Shown: positions 10,659-22,600 of the stretch, one piece after another | Layout of the letters: every line of letters begins with the position of its first letter | Position numbering within the stretch: position 1 is the first letter of the stretch | NCBI GenBank assembly: GCA_025526935.1 | Contig: JAHLKD010000117.1 | Span: 99,171 to 163,170, forward strand | DNA from: Cladochytrium replicatum | Taxonomy: Eukaryota; Chytridiomycota; Chytridiomycetes; Cladochytriales; Cladochytriaceae | DNA: 64,000 bases | Direction: 5' to 3' | The notes under the pieces: generated by a model | The model's input: the letters and a program-made list of their open reading frames with translations, nothing else | Database searches by the model: none | Told to the model about the DNA's origin: nothing | Translations under genes and position numbers: made by a program

Positions 10659-11952
10659 TCCCATCACTTTCATGTACATAGACGATTGGTTTTGTTCTTT
10701 CTTTTATCCAATAAAAAATTTAGGTTTCTTGTTTTAAATATTGCTCCCAGCAACTATTTAAGAATGCCGGAATCAGACAGCGGCTCTGAGGAAACCTTGC
10801 ACGACGACGCAGTGCGGTAGACGAATGGATCGCTGAAGATTGCTGAGGATAACATTTTTGTAAGCTAGCAACAGCATAGGTGAACTCCCGAACTCTTGTT
10901 GGGCAATTGCTCGTCTTTCAACAAAAACGCCAGACGTTTTGCGATGTTCGCCGCGATAACGAGCCCATGCTTAGGAAATGTTCCAGCTCCTCACGACGAA
11001 CGAAAAGAATCCCAAATTCGTGCATTTTGGATCACTCCATGGGCAACAATGTATGCTACAATGAACCTCGTTGCAATCGGCACCGTTCGTGGTGATCCTT
11101 TGGGTGAGCTTCATTTCGGCCCTGGCGTGAGAGAAGGCATGAGATTGTCTGCAGCAGAAATAACGCGATACAGTGTGTTGCGAAACTTGCCGTGATGAGA
11201 CAGCTCAACTGTCTCCTGCAGAGCCATCGCACCTCCAGTCCTACAGATAGGGAAGGTGTCATTCGTCGCCGAGAGGAACTCGTGAGACTTGGGCTGATTG
11301 CCTTTACGTCATGCGCATGTGGGACCTTGAACACGTTTTATGCGAATGGCAGCGATACGTCAAGTTCCTAAGAAAGGCGACCATTACCTTCCGTAAAGGT
11401 AGCGATGTATCGAAGGACTGGTGTGGGAAAACTATCTCCAGGAGTTCGATCATTTCCACCATAAACTTCCGAAAGGCCGCAAGACCGTCGTGCGCGATAG
11501 CTTTGCGAGAATGTCGGACTAAGCTGGTTCTCTTGTGTGCAATAGCTTTGCGGGCATAGATGCGAGTGATGAGGCTGATCCTCAAATAATAAGTCGGCAA
11601 TGCGCTTGGACCTTGTTGTGTAGCAAGAGATTTCATTGTATACACAAGGGAGTTCTTAGCGAAGATTGATATTAATACAATCGTTTAAGAAGGACGGTGA
11701 GGTAGGGTGCCGGTTTCGGGACCGTGGGAAGGTAAGCTAACAGCAAGATCTGAATTTCTGTTCCTTTGGTATTGCAGTCCTATCCCACAGCCGCCTCTCG
11801 TTCAGGTCTTTCGAAACATCATGTGAAGAATATTTTTGGTAATGTAACATATTTCGGGGGTATGATCCCACGACCATCCAGCAATGGAGAAGTGGTACCA
11901 AAATAAAGAAATAAGAACGTAGAAAAATGTTTGCAGATGGTGACGAATCAAA
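10659..11952. other. Intergenic region between HSP104 and the ENA-type ATPase
   Basis: No recognisable gene. A plus-strand frame at 11037-11195 and a minus-strand frame at 11304-11645 (with RKAIAH twice, about 15 codons apart) have no family signature. A-rich sequence (ccaataaaaaattt near 10708) fits a polyadenylation region for HSP104. Confidence 0.4.
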
Positions 11953-14900
11953 CTAGTTAATCAACACTTCCACCTCGTCGACATCCCGTTTCTTGGTGGA
12001 GAGTTGGACTGTTTTTCCCTTCCCACGCCCTCCACTTGAGACATCTGCGACAAAAGCTGTCGGATCGCCCTCCATGGCCTTGTCCAGCACGACTTCGTCG
12101 CTTTCCTTCACCTCAGGGTTAAGGGAGTTGTACACCTCACGAAGCGCGTCGGCTCGTTTTGTTCGCGAGGCTTCCTGTATTTCAGGACCGTACACGGCAG
12201 TGACGCTTGAGTCATATCGCTCGAGGTTTGACGCCTCGAGATCAAAGAATTTCTCATGGCTGGTATTACCCGCAGGGGCAGACGAGATGTCCTCAATGTC
12301 AAGATCCCCGTCCAGGATGCGACGCGTCTCTTCAATCGTTTTCGCGTCTGCCGTTGATACTCCAGCGGCTCTCAGCCCAGATCTTTTTGCAAGGCGTTCG
12401 TAATAGTATCGCTTCGCAAACTTGTAAACCTCGGAAATGATATAGAACAGAACGGTGCAGATCACAACCATTCCCCATTCCCAGCTTTTAAAAAGTGAGC
12501 AAGATTTGAAATGCAATGGCTGATGTAAACTCACTCGAATGGAAGATGACCAAAAACTGAGCTGTTCAACCCGGGAACAACAACAGTTACAACGATGGCA
12601 ATTGTCCCAACGATAAGCGTCCAGAATAGAATACGGTTTTCTTTCCACATTGACAGTCCCAGCATGTACGTAGGAATGCGAGGATTCCGGCAATTGACTC
12701 CATGCACGACCAAAAGGATTGACAGCGTTGCGTACGCGACGGCCCGAGCTCGGAGAATTAGGTCACACTCAGAGTTTTTGATTTCACCACTCTTGGTGTT
12801 GCAAGCGGCTTGAATGAATAAATTGTAGGTGGGACCGGTAATCGGGTTCAGACCGATGGAGAGCATGAACACGATCAATGTCATTACGCCCATCACAGTG
12901 CCGTATACTGAAAGATCGATGAGAACTTCTCCCGTGTAGATCGATTGGGTCACAGGACGAGGTGGGTAAGTCATAATGTCTTGAGAGCAGATGGTCAGCA
13001 TGATGCGAGTATGTGTGATGATCATAGGTCCAACCTTGTGTGGCCTTCTCGACACCTAGAGCGAGAGCGATCGGGGAGGACGTCACCATGTTCAACCAAA
13101 GAATCTGGATAGCGTTCATTGGGGGAGCGGAAAGGCCAGTGGAATCCAAAAATGCAAGGCCGATGACCAATGCAATTACTTCTGCGACGTTTCCAGTCAT
13201 TAGGTGCACAACGAACTTCAAAATGTTGCTGAAAATACGACGACCCTCCGCGACAGCACGCAAGATGGTGACAAAGTTGTCTTTGGGTCAGATAGTTAGA
13301 GTAAGCATGGTGTGCATACGTTGATCTCCAAATAAAGTACCGTCAGTCAGAGTGATATCCGAAGCTTGCTTGGTGACATCAGAACCTCCTAAACCCATCG
13401 CAATACCAACGTCAGCTCCCTATTATGAACGAATAGTTAAATGCGTGTGAATTATAACATCAAAATTTTCCAACCTTCACTGCTGGAGCGTCATTGACAC
13501 CGTCGCCTGTCATTGCGACAAACTTGCCTCGCCGATGGAGTGCGTTGATCAGCTGCACTTTCGTTTGTGGGGAGCAGCGAGCTAATACAGCGGGAAGCTC
13601 ATCCAATTTGTCAATCTCCTCTTCAGTCATGTTGTCGAACTCCGCAGCCGTCATAACCCTCTTCGCTCGATTGTCGGCAGTCAAACCTGTCGTTTCGGCG
13701 TCCTTTCCTTTGTCATTTCCATCATCTTCCTCAGCAATCGGTGGCAGGATACCAATTTCTCGTGCGATTGCTTCTGCGGTTTTCGGGTGGTCGCCAGTTG
13801 CCATGTGGACGTGAATGCCGGCAACTTTGCAAAGAGCAATGCTGGGAACTGATTCTCGTCTATCATATTTTTGAGAGAAAAGAGAGACACGTTAATGAAT
13901 TGGTAACAGTCTCAAATGTGTGGATACTAACCTAGGAGGATCATACATGCCCACTAGTCCGAGGAAAATCATGTCCTTCTCAACATTGGTCCTGTTGACA
14001 ATGTCAAAAGGCATTATTTCACTCTCTGAATAGAAAGAAGAAGCTTGCCGAGATCCCTTAGCGATACCAAGAACACGAAGTCCGCGAGAGGCAAGCGACT
14101 CCATCGTCAAATGAGCAGTCTGATTGACCTGATCCGTAAGCGGACGGACGTCGCCGTCCTTGTCGATGTAGTGAGTGCAAACGCTTATGATTGATTCGAT
14201 AGCGCCTTTGGCAAAGAGCTGAACCTCTCCGTCGACTTCGCCGACACTGAATCGGAACAGCACCGTCATTCGCTTGATCGTAGGGTCGAACGGCATTTCT
14301 CCCAAAAATTCCAACTCGGTTGACCGAATGTCTCGTTTAAGTACGTTTGCTTTGGCAGCGGCAACTTCGAGCGCGATTTCAGTTGGATCTCCAGTCGCGA
14401 TCCATGCGTTAGTTTTCGAGTCTTTGACTAAGTTGGAAGCAGTGCAGAGAGAAATGGCTCGAAGTGCATCGTATAGACTTGAGCGTTCCGATTGCATAGA
14501 GTCTGAAACGATTCGCTTTCCCGTGCCAACCTCAAGAAAGGAGCCTTCAGGTACAACCCCACGGCCGGTGACCTTGTATGACGTTTCGCCGATCCACATG
14601 TCTGTGACCACCATTTTCCCTTCAGTAAGCGTCCCTGTTTTATCAGAGCCTGTTTCAATGCATTTAGCAGTTGCGAGAAATAGTCCTTACGAGTGAGTAC
14701 ACTTACAGATGTTGGTCACTTGTCCAAGTGCTTCCAATGCGGTTAGACGGCGAACAACAGCCTTCTGAATAGCCATACGACGGACTCCAAATGACATGAT
14801 GACAGTCACCACGGCTGGGAGACCTTCGGGAATAATAGCAACGGCAACAGCGATCGAGTATAGAAGCATGAACGAACGAATCTCGGGGTTCCCAAAGTCA

Positions 14901-15898
14901 AAACGGTACGCAGCATAGACGATGATGGCCAGAACGACAGCCGCTCCGAGGAGGTAGAACATCAATCTCTCCATGGTTCTTTGCAGAGGTGTTTTTGCAG
15001 CCTTATTCTGACCAGACTCGGTGACCGCTTGAGCAATCTTGCCAATCTCCGTTGATAAACCTGTCGATACTACGACGCCCTCTCCTCGACCTTTGGTAAC
15101 AACGGTGTTCTTGAACGAGAGATTCTTTCGATCCCCAAGGGGAATATCGGGTGACGCAAGAGAAGAAGTGACCTTACGAACTGGCAAAGATTCCCCAGTT
15201 AGAAGTGCCTCATCGACCTCCAAATTCACTGCGACTGTCAGACGGATATCAGCAACGACGACGTCCTAATCATAAACATCTATCAATGCGAAGATTAGCA
15301 CATAAGCTAATGTAAATACCCCCTCTTCAAGGTGAACGAGATCACCCACGACAACGGTACTAGCCGGAACGATATCCACCTTCCCGTCGCGGGCAACACG
15401 GGCCGTTGGTGCTGACATGTTCCGAAGAGCTTCCATTGTCTGCTCCGATCGATACTCTGCCATACATACTCAGTCAAAAACCAGAGACTAACAGTCTACC
15501 CAGCTTACCTTGGTAGAAGCCAATCAATGCGTTTGTTAAAATTACGAAGGATAGAACAACGGACTTCCCCTGGAGAAAGAAATGTCAGCGAAAGGCTAGG
15601 ATTATCAAGGATCCCTCACAATATCCTGTGAGACTGCTCCGAAGATCAAAGCAGCAACGAGCACTGCATTCATTGGGTTGAAGAAGTTGTTGAAAAGTAT
15701 TTTCCAAACTTGGATTCCGGAGTCTCCGAACAGCTCGTTTTGACCGTACTTCTCCAACCGGATTGCAGCCTCGTTGCTACTCAATCCATATGTTGGGTCT
15801 GTAGAAAGTTCTTCGATTGCTGATTCGGCGTCAAGGACATGGGGTGGACTCGAGAACGAGAACGCGGTGATGGTAGCAGTATTATTCTTCCTCCACAT
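11953..15898 (-). CDS. ENA1: ENA-type (P-type IID) cation-exporting ATPase
   Basis: Plasma-membrane P-type ATPase, probably exporting Na+/K+ (or Li+). Ten exons, read leftward: 15898-15620, 15569-15509, 15456-15320, 15265-14707, 14649-13932, 13859-13475, 13419-13341, 13280-13035, 12979-12535, 12484-11953; 1146 residues; introns 49-72 bp. Motifs: LLTGESLPV, phosphorylation site [12 protein letters not shown] near residue 350, nucleotide-binding [10 protein letters not shown], hinge MTGDGVND near 705. ENA-like features are [25 protein letters not shown] (formed across a splice), [18 protein letters not shown] and the C-terminal WEWGMVV. The M4 ion-site segment reads IPEGLPAVV, as in SERCA and protist IID pumps, where yeast Ena1 has IPSSL. 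A cytosolic tail of about 150 residues follows the last membrane helix. SPCA-type Ca2+ transport is the alternative. Confidence 0.85.
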
Positions 15899-16910
15899 AG
15901 TGTGACTTTGATCCGTGAAAGAACTGAGGAGCTGTTAATGCCTGATTCGAAGGGATGTTAAGGTTTTATATGTGGACAAAATAAGGTTAAGCTCTTAACC
16001 TTAATTGGTTCCGGCATTCCTGAGAATCTGCCGACGTGAACATGGAAGGTTCAACTCAGGGCGAATGAATGGAAAACAAAGTTTCAGGCGTGGGCGGAGT
16101 GACTGGTTAAATCCGTGTGATAATTGCTCCAGTCTTTTGCGCGATGACTAATCGGTCCCTGATCCACCCCAATCACTCTCATCGTCTGGTCATCCTGTCG
16201 TTTTGAGCTCGCGCTTATTGACACTCAAATCTAAATGAATACGTTTCAAGTTGCAAAATGCTATTGAATTATATATCACACAAGGCTGTTTTCAACGTCG
16301 GTATCCAGTCGTCGCTTCCAGTTCAAGGAAAATACTTGAAACAATTGGAATAACAAGAAAATTGCAAGTGAATCGGTGTGACGTCGATGCATAAACTAAA
16401 GCATATTCCGAGTCATCCGCTTCATATCGTTGCGTTCAAATGATCTCCTTCCAAACGCCGTCGTATCAAGTTCGTAGTGGGATATTGGCGGTTCGCATTA
16501 TTTACAGCAAATCTAAGTCTCTGAGCAAAACTAGTCAACTGAAGATTCTCACAAAAATCGGTGAGCACGAACAAGTGCTTAGGTTGCTCGACAGAAACAG
16601 TTATGATTATTCCTTTTGGCAACTCCAACGATTCCTATGTATGAATACTACTGCTTTCCAGCGTTTTAAGTGGGATCACTCGTCTATGGTTACTCATCAC
16701 CAGAGGAGGTTTACACTCCAAAGATTCCTGAATCTAATTTCTAGCGTCTTAAGTGGGATCACTTGTCCATGTGTTGTACAGCATGCATCAGAAGTTTACT
16801 TTTAAAAATACAAAAAAATGAGATCATACACTTAAGGCAAAAACTATCAAGACTCAGATATCATGACCCAAACGGGACTCAGAAAACATTCTAGAATTGG
16901 TAGTACACAC
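15899..16910. other. Intergenic region with an old two-copy repeat
   Basis: This holds the ENA promoter side and the 3' side of the first monooxygenase. No gene seen. A diverged direct repeat is present: actccaacgattcct (16622) with gcgttttaagtgggatcact (16661) recurs as actccaaagattcct (16715) with gcgtcttaagtgggatcact (16744), spacing 83-93 bp. An open plus frame across it has no protein-like signature. Confidence 0.5.
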
Positions 16911-18242
16911 TTAGTACCCTCGTCGACCGATCAAATCCCGAATCCATTCCGCGATCGAGAATACAAACGCGACTGGCGGCACAGGGATGTACGGTGCGAT
17001 CCTGAATCCGGTGGCGGTCTGCTGTCCCGCGAGGTTAGGCACGGCGACCCTCTGGCGGGTCATAATGTCTGCCCAGGTGGGGTACCTAGCCGTCGCGAAG
17101 GGGGCAAACACCTGCTTCTGCAGGTCCTCCTTGAGTGTCCTTTGGGTCCAGTTTGACTTTGCAAACTTGCCGAGAGATTGTCCGAGCAGCTCAGCGTCCT
17201 CGATCGCAAGACTGGCGCCGAGACCCAAGCACGGCAACATAGCGTGTGCGGCGTCGCCGATGAGAATGACGTTGCCGTCTTTCGCGTAGGGTGTCTTGAG
17301 GGCATCGGTGTCCTTCATGTGCCACATGTAGATCTTCTTGCTGTCCCAGTCTGGCACGAGCTCGATCAGGTTAACGAAGAGGTCGTCGTAGACTTTGGTC
17401 GAGCCCGCGAGGACGGTGGCGATCTTCTTCTTGGTCACGGCGTCGAGGTCGGCCCAGAGCTTTGTGGTCTCGATGCCGAGATCGGTCCAGATCTTTTGGC
17501 GGGTGGCTTCGTTGAAGGAGCAGGCGATTGCGATGCGGTTGTTGCCGAGTGGGAAGAACATGTTGGTTGAGACCTTGCCCATGTTGAATTGGAGGTAGGA
17601 GCCGTTCGCGAGCTCGCGGAAGTGCTTTGGTGCAGTTTCGCCCTCTTTGACTTCGACTAGCGTGTAGAGTTCCTGGAAGTCATACTCGTTCACCTTCGAT
17701 TCGTCTGGGAAGAGCTGGCGACGGGTGGGGGAGTAGGTTCCCTCGGCGGCGATGACAACGTCGAAAGTCAGGGTGCTCTCGACGGCACTGTCGGCTCCCT
17801 TTTGGGACACCTTGACTTCAACCTCGCCGGATGCGGGGTAGCTGATCCCGTTGACCAAGCTGTTGCGAAGTACTTTGGACTTCTTGAGGAGTGCCTCGAG
17901 GTCCAGGAGGAAGTGCTGGCGGTAGGCTTCGAAGCAGTAGTTGGGGTCCTGCTTCACGGAGAATTGCTTCTTGTCACGACGTTCGTCGTAGAAGCAGAAT
18001 TCGGTCATCGGGTTGCCGCGCTTCAGCGCTTCGTCCTTGACACCGATCCTCTCTAGAGCCTTGCAAGCGATCTCCTGGATGGCGTATTCCACACCTTCGT
18101 AGTCGGACACACCGCTGTTCTTGTCGAGGATCGTGATTTCAACTTCCTCGCCCGCGTAGTGCTCCAAAGCGAGGGCAGCGGTAAGTCCGGAGGGACCGGC
18201 GCCGAGGACGCCGATGCGTAGGGGGCGCTTTGATTCAGTCAT
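16911..18242 (-). CDS. FAD-dependent (group A) aromatic-type monooxygenase, copy 1
   Basis: Single-exon protein of 443 residues. N-terminal dinucleotide-binding motif GVLGAGPSGLTAALALE, central DVVIAAEGTYSPTRRQLFP (the family's second FAD/NADPH contact region) and the C-terminal FAD ribityl motif GDAAHAMLPCLGLGASLAIEDA place it in the p-hydroxybenzoate/salicylate hydroxylase-like class, which hydroxylates or epoxidises small ring compounds using NAD(P)H and O2. The substrate cannot be told from sequence. The C terminus has a hydrophobic stretch (YIPVPPVAFVFSIAEW) then RDLIGRRGY, suggesting membrane association. It is tandem with a close paralogue at 19001-20365 on the same strand, from a local duplication. 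Confidence 0.88.
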   Translation of the reverse strand: MTESKRPLRIGVLGAGPSGLTAALALEHYAGEEVEITILDKNSGVSDYEGVEYAIQEIACKALERIGVKDEALKRGNPMTEFCFYDERRDKKQFSVKQDPNYCFEAYRQHFLLDLEALLKKSKVLRNSLVNGISYPASGEVEVKVSQKGADSAVESTLTFDVVIAAEGTYSPTRRQLFPDESKVNEYDFQELYTLVEVKEGETAPKHFRELANGSYLQFNMGKVSTNMFFPLGNNRIAIACSFNEATRQKIWTDLGIETTKLWADLDAVTKKKIATVLAGSTKVYDDLFVNLIELVPDWDSKKIYMWHMKDTDALKTPYAKDGNVILIGDAAHAMLPCLGLGASLAIEDAELLGQSLGKFAKSNWTQRTLKEDLQKQVFAPFATARYPTWADIMTRQRVAVPNLAGQQTATGFRIAPYIPVPPVAFVFSIAEWIRDLIGRRGY

Positions 18243-19000
18243 TTCTAGTTGTGTCTATTGGAAAGGAAATCGTATTGATCAGTTTGTCAAACGATAAGAC
18301 CCCAATCGGAACTTTAAGGACCAGAAAGCCCCTTATTGCAGTATTTCCGTGGTTCGGGTTTGAGAAGAGGTAGGGCCGTTACACACAACTTAAATAAAAG
18401 GGAACGGGACGAGCTGATGGTGTGTGATGAAATTTGGTTGGGCGACAAATTTTGTGCGGAACGAAAAACGCAAAAACCGAGACACAAAACAAAGATAGCA
18501 CGAAGATCGACACAGGAAATGCATTGCGATCACGCTTGGGACCTTCGACAAGCAACACTTCAGAACAGATGAGTTGCACTGATATTGATCCGCAGCGTAT
18601 CACACGGGCATTGTGTGCTCAATCGATGTGGCTTCTGAAGAGATAACGTGGCTTTGACATCTTGGGTTAATCATCAAGCCACATTTTAGGCAGTTGTACC
18701 GATACAACTTGACTTTCATACATTTTACCGCTGAATATCAACACAACACAAAATACAATGAGGACAAACACTGGTATATTGCAAGCTGAACTGTCTAAAA
18801 CTACATAACTCTGTGTACACGGTTTCAGAGAGATCAGCCAAAAAAAAAGATATCCGACATGGTTAAAATGGCGCAAATCAAAATCATGAGATCAGGTCGA
18901 CAACCCAACTATCTAAAACAGCGAGGAGAAGGTGTACCGCACTCGTTTCACAGAACCGATAACAACCGCACAAAAAAGGTAGAAAATCTAACACACTGCT
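18243..19000. other. Intergenic spacer between the tandem monooxygenases
   Basis: About 760 bp with no supported gene. It holds the promoter of copy 1 and the 3' side of copy 2. Short open frames on both strands lack protein features. Confidence 0.5.
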
Positions 19001-20365
19001 TTAGTATCCTCGACGACCGATCAAGTCTCTAATCCACTCCGCGATAGAGAATGCGAACGCAACCAGCGGGATGGGGATATAAGGTGCTACCCTGAAGCCA
19101 GTAGCTGTCTGCTGACCTGCAAAGTTCGGAATCGCAATCCTCCCGCGAGCGATTAGATCTGCCCAGACGGGGTATCGTGCCGAAGCATATGGCGAAAATA
19201 CTTGCTTCTGCAAATCCGCTTTGAGAGTCTGCTCGCTCCAGTTCGACTTTGCAAATTTGGCCAGGCTCTCACCGAGGAGCTCGGCGTCCTCCATAGCCAG
19301 ACTCGCACCCAGACCGAGGCAGGGAAGCATAGCGTGAGCCGCGTCACCGATGAGGATGACATTACCTTCCTTTGCATACGGGATCTGGAGAGCGTCGGTA
19401 TCGCGCATGGCCCACGAGTAAATCTTCTTGCTGTCCCAGTCGGGGACAAGCTCGACGAGGTTGGTGAAGAGGTTGTCAAAGACTTTGGTCTCGGCAGCGA
19501 ATGTCGTAGCGATCTTCTTCTTGGTGGCGGCGTCAATCATGGCCCAGGGCTTGTTCTCCTCGACACCGTGTTCGGCCCAGATCTTGTTCTGAGTGTCGTG
19601 GTTGAAGGAGATGGCCATGGCAATGCGGTTGTTGCTCAGGGGGAAGAACATGTTGGTGGCATTCTGGCCCATGTTGAATTGGAGGTAGGAACCGTTCGCG
19701 ATCTCGCGGAAGTACTTTGGTGCAGGCTCGTTTTCTTTCACCTCAACCAGCATGTAGAGGATGTGGAAGTCAAATTCGTTGACCTTGGATTGGTCGGGGA
19801 AGAGCTGTCGGCGGGTGGGAGAATGTAATCCCTCACAGGCGATCACAACATCGAAGGCGAGGCTGGTGTTTAGGGGCGCATCTCCACCCTTTTGGGTCAA
19901 CTTGACTTCAACTTCACCGCTCTCAGGGAAGGAAATGTTGTCGATCAAGCTGTTGCGAACCACCTTGGTGGTTTTGAGTTGGGCTTCCAAGTCGATGAGG
20001 AAGTGCTGGCGGAAAACCTCGAAGCAGTACTTTGGGTCCTGCTGGACCGACATTTGCTTCTTGTCGCGGCGCTCGTCGTAGAAGCAGAATTCGGTCATCG
20101 GGTTCCCACGCTGGAGGGCAGCATCTTTCACTCCGATCTTCTCGAGAGCACGAGCAGCACGTTCCTGGATGGCGTACTCGACACCTTCGTAGTCGGAGAC
20201 ACCACTGTTTTTGTCGATGATTGTGACTTCTACTGCGTCACCGGCGTAGCTCTCGAGAGCGAGCGCTGCAGTCAGACCCGAGGGACCGGCCCCGAGGATT
20301 CCAATGCGCAGCGGACGTTTGTGTTCGGGCTTTGTTGTCTGATCAACGGAAGGAGTGTTGCCCAT
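19001..20365 (-). CDS. FAD-dependent (group A) aromatic-type monooxygenase, copy 2
   Basis: Single-exon protein of 454 residues, colinear with the neighbouring copy along its whole length and with an identical last 14 residues (IAEWIRDLIGRRGY). FAD motifs: GILGAGPSGLTAALALE near residue 20 and GDAAHAMLPCLGLGASLAMEDA near 330; DVVIACEGLHSPTRRQLFP in the middle. It has an 11-residue N-terminal extension (MGNTPSVDQTT) relative to copy 1; an initiator MG could be N-myristoylated (inference only). Role as for copy 1: NAD(P)H- and O2-dependent hydroxylation of an unknown, probably aromatic or polyketide-like substrate. Confidence 0.88.
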   Translation of the reverse strand: MGNTPSVDQTTKPEHKRPLRIGILGAGPSGLTAALALESYAGDAVEVTIIDKNSGVSDYEGVEYAIQERAARALEKIGVKDAALQRGNPMTEFCFYDERRDKKQMSVQQDPKYCFEVFRQHFLIDLEAQLKTTKVVRNSLIDNISFPESGEVEVKLTQKGGDAPLNTSLAFDVVIACEGLHSPTRRQLFPDQSKVNEFDFHILYMLVEVKENEPAPKYFREIANGSYLQFNMGQNATNMFFPLSNNRIAMAISFNHDTQNKIWAEHGVEENKPWAMIDAATKKKIATTFAAETKVFDNLFTNLVELVPDWDSKKIYSWAMRDTDALQIPYAKEGNVILIGDAAHAMLPCLGLGASLAMEDAELLGESLAKFAKSNWSEQTLKADLQKQVFSPYASARYPVWADLIARGRIAIPNFAGQQTATGFRVAPYIPIPLVAFAFSIAEWIRDLIGRRGY

Positions 20366-20633
20366 GATGAATGTGTCCAGCTACCGGGGGAAGAAACGCG
20401 ATCAACCTGTGATTACACCGGGGGAATCGTTTCCCAACGCACCTGTCTATTAAGTACGGGCGGATCGGGTGGGGCACTTGCGCTGGGAGGGCAGGATTGC
20501 TGCTCTTTGCACTTTTTGGGCGTGTGAGTCGGCCCGGTGGGGAGCGGTGTGGCGAGGCTAGGGGATATCCTGGGAGGGCACGCGTTTCGAGTGTTCCACA
20601 ATGCTGTGCAGTGTATGCATCAACTAAAATAAC

Positions 20634-22423
20634 ATGTCACTGAACTACGACTGGAACCCGCTTGCTCCGTCCCGTTCGCAGACTATCCACGACGGGCTGC
20701 GAATCTGTCTAGCTCACCGCTTCTCTGGAGCGCACAGACTCACCTCAAAAGACCGCGCTCAGCTTGGCCACCTATGTGCCTTAAACACGCAATGGTACAA
20801 GATTCTGGGCCCACTCCTGTACGACCACCCCGTCTTTGGAAGTGGTCGATACTCGGCAATCAGAGCATTCTGCCTCTTCCTGGAAATCGGTCTCAAAAGG
20901 AAACAGATGGTTGAAAAGGGCTATGGAAGTGTGTTTGCACACTATCGACCGTCACCATTCGAATTTGTGCGGACGATTGATGTGAGAGACGTGGAGGAAT
21001 CGCTGTATCAGGAGGTTCCAGAGACATGGCTGCACGACCTTGGTTCAATCTGTCCCGAACTCGAGGCATTGGTCATTGGACAGGCGACGTTTTTTACAGA
21101 CACCAATATTCGCAGCGCTGTTGTTGCGAGCAAGAGTTTGACATCCGCTGCCAAATTCAAATACGGAGGGGCCACATCTTCGTCATCCAGCAGCAGCATA
21201 TTTTTTCCGCGCTTGACAACAGCGGATTTGTCCGGGGCGAACAACATTTCACCAAACTCATTCAAACTGTTCCTCGGCTTGATTCCAAAAACTTTGCTGC
21301 TCGTCGATATCTCGTTCTCATCTCCACTGAAACTTTTTGGGGCTTCGCTTGTACTGGAAATCGCTCACCATTGCACTTCACTTCAGGCACTTCACATCGG
21401 CGGTATGTCGTTATGAGAGGATAATATACATGGCTAACTCTAAATAACAGGGATGACATTTGACAACGGGCAGCAGCTGGCGTCGGCCATTCAAATGTAT
21501 GTATTCAAAAATCATTAAGCAAGGAATGTTGATTGATTCCTTTCTCTAGCCTTCCTATCCTTACAACACTGGACATACGAAGCTGCAACTTCCTGACCGA
21601 TTCCATCGTCCAAAGTCTGCTCGCCTCCACCTGGATGGACACCAACACCTCACTTCCCCCACCATTCTCTGCAGAGGCCGACTCGAACCTTCCACCAGAA
21701 TATTTTGACACCATCGAGACCCTCATCGCCTCCGAAAACTTTCACATAACCGACACATCTCTGAGAACGATCGCGCATTCCGCTCGCACCGCGTTTATTC
21801 GAAACCTCGACCTGTCGCGATGCCCAAAGATCCGTCTCGACCCTTCTATACTCGCTCTTCTCCGGAACGGACTGACGTACCTCGAATCCCTTTCTCTCGA
21901 CCACCCAAACGTCACCTCTTCCGACCCGCGACCATGGGCCGACCCAATCGGGGACCTTCCGAACCTCCAGCGCCTCACCTTCACGGCTATCCGCGAATCG
22001 CATTCCGCGCTCTTTGTCGCGCGCGTCGTGTTCAGAATGCTCACGCGCAAAAACGCAGGGAATGCGAATGTGAGAAAGGTGGTGCGGCTTGTGCGAGAGA
22101 CGTACGAGTCCGACTTTATCGTGACGGACATGTATGCGGTTGTGAGGGAGAACGTGAGAGCAAGTCAGCAGAGTGGACGACAGCTGCGTGGACGGGAGGA
22201 GCTTGTGAGGGTGATTCAGGAGATGAAGAAGAATGAGAATGGGAATGCGTTTGTGGACGTTGGAGAGCGAGAGGAGAGGATGTGGAAAGAAGCGTCAGAA
22301 TTGTTTAGGGATACGGTGGTGAACGATGCGAGTGTTGACGAGATGCGGGGAATGGTGAGGACTGTTGCGCCTGGTGCTTGGAAGTCAATGTTCGGGATTA
22401 ATTTGTACATGAACGAGGACTGA
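20634..22423 (+). CDS. Leucine-rich-repeat (RNI-like) protein
   Basis: Model: exons 20634-21402, 21451-21496 and 21550-22423 (introns 48 and 53 bp), 562 residues. Irregular leucine-rich repeats typical of the ribonuclease-inhibitor/AMN1/F-box-LRR superfamily run through the middle (FPRLTTADLSG, LPILTTLDIRSCNFL, TAFIRNLDLSRCPKIRL, LTYLESLSLDHPN, LPNLQRLTFT). The first 60 residues (LGHLCALNTQWYKILGPLLY) resemble a degenerate F-box, which would make it a substrate adaptor of an SCF ubiquitin ligase, but the match is weak. A charged helical C-terminal region of about 150 residues follows. Start chosen as the first ATG of the frame; it lies 268 bp from the divergent monooxygenase start. Confidence 0.7.
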
Positions 22424-22600
22424 AATGTTGCTCTCAGCAGTTGTTTCTGTGTTGCAAAACATAATACCAAGTTACAGAATGAAAAACGTCATACAACTCA
22501 ATAAAACCATTCTTCAGTCGTAAGGTCTGTCGTCCATACATACAAACTACAGCAAATTCACCTGGTAATTATGTACTCGCCAAGTATATCCCGATCCTTT

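Noticed and set aside
19202-20527. Long plus-strand frames opposite the second monooxygenase
   Set aside because: Antisense shadows; the Val/Leu/Asp/Gly-rich composition mirrors the real minus-strand FAD protein.
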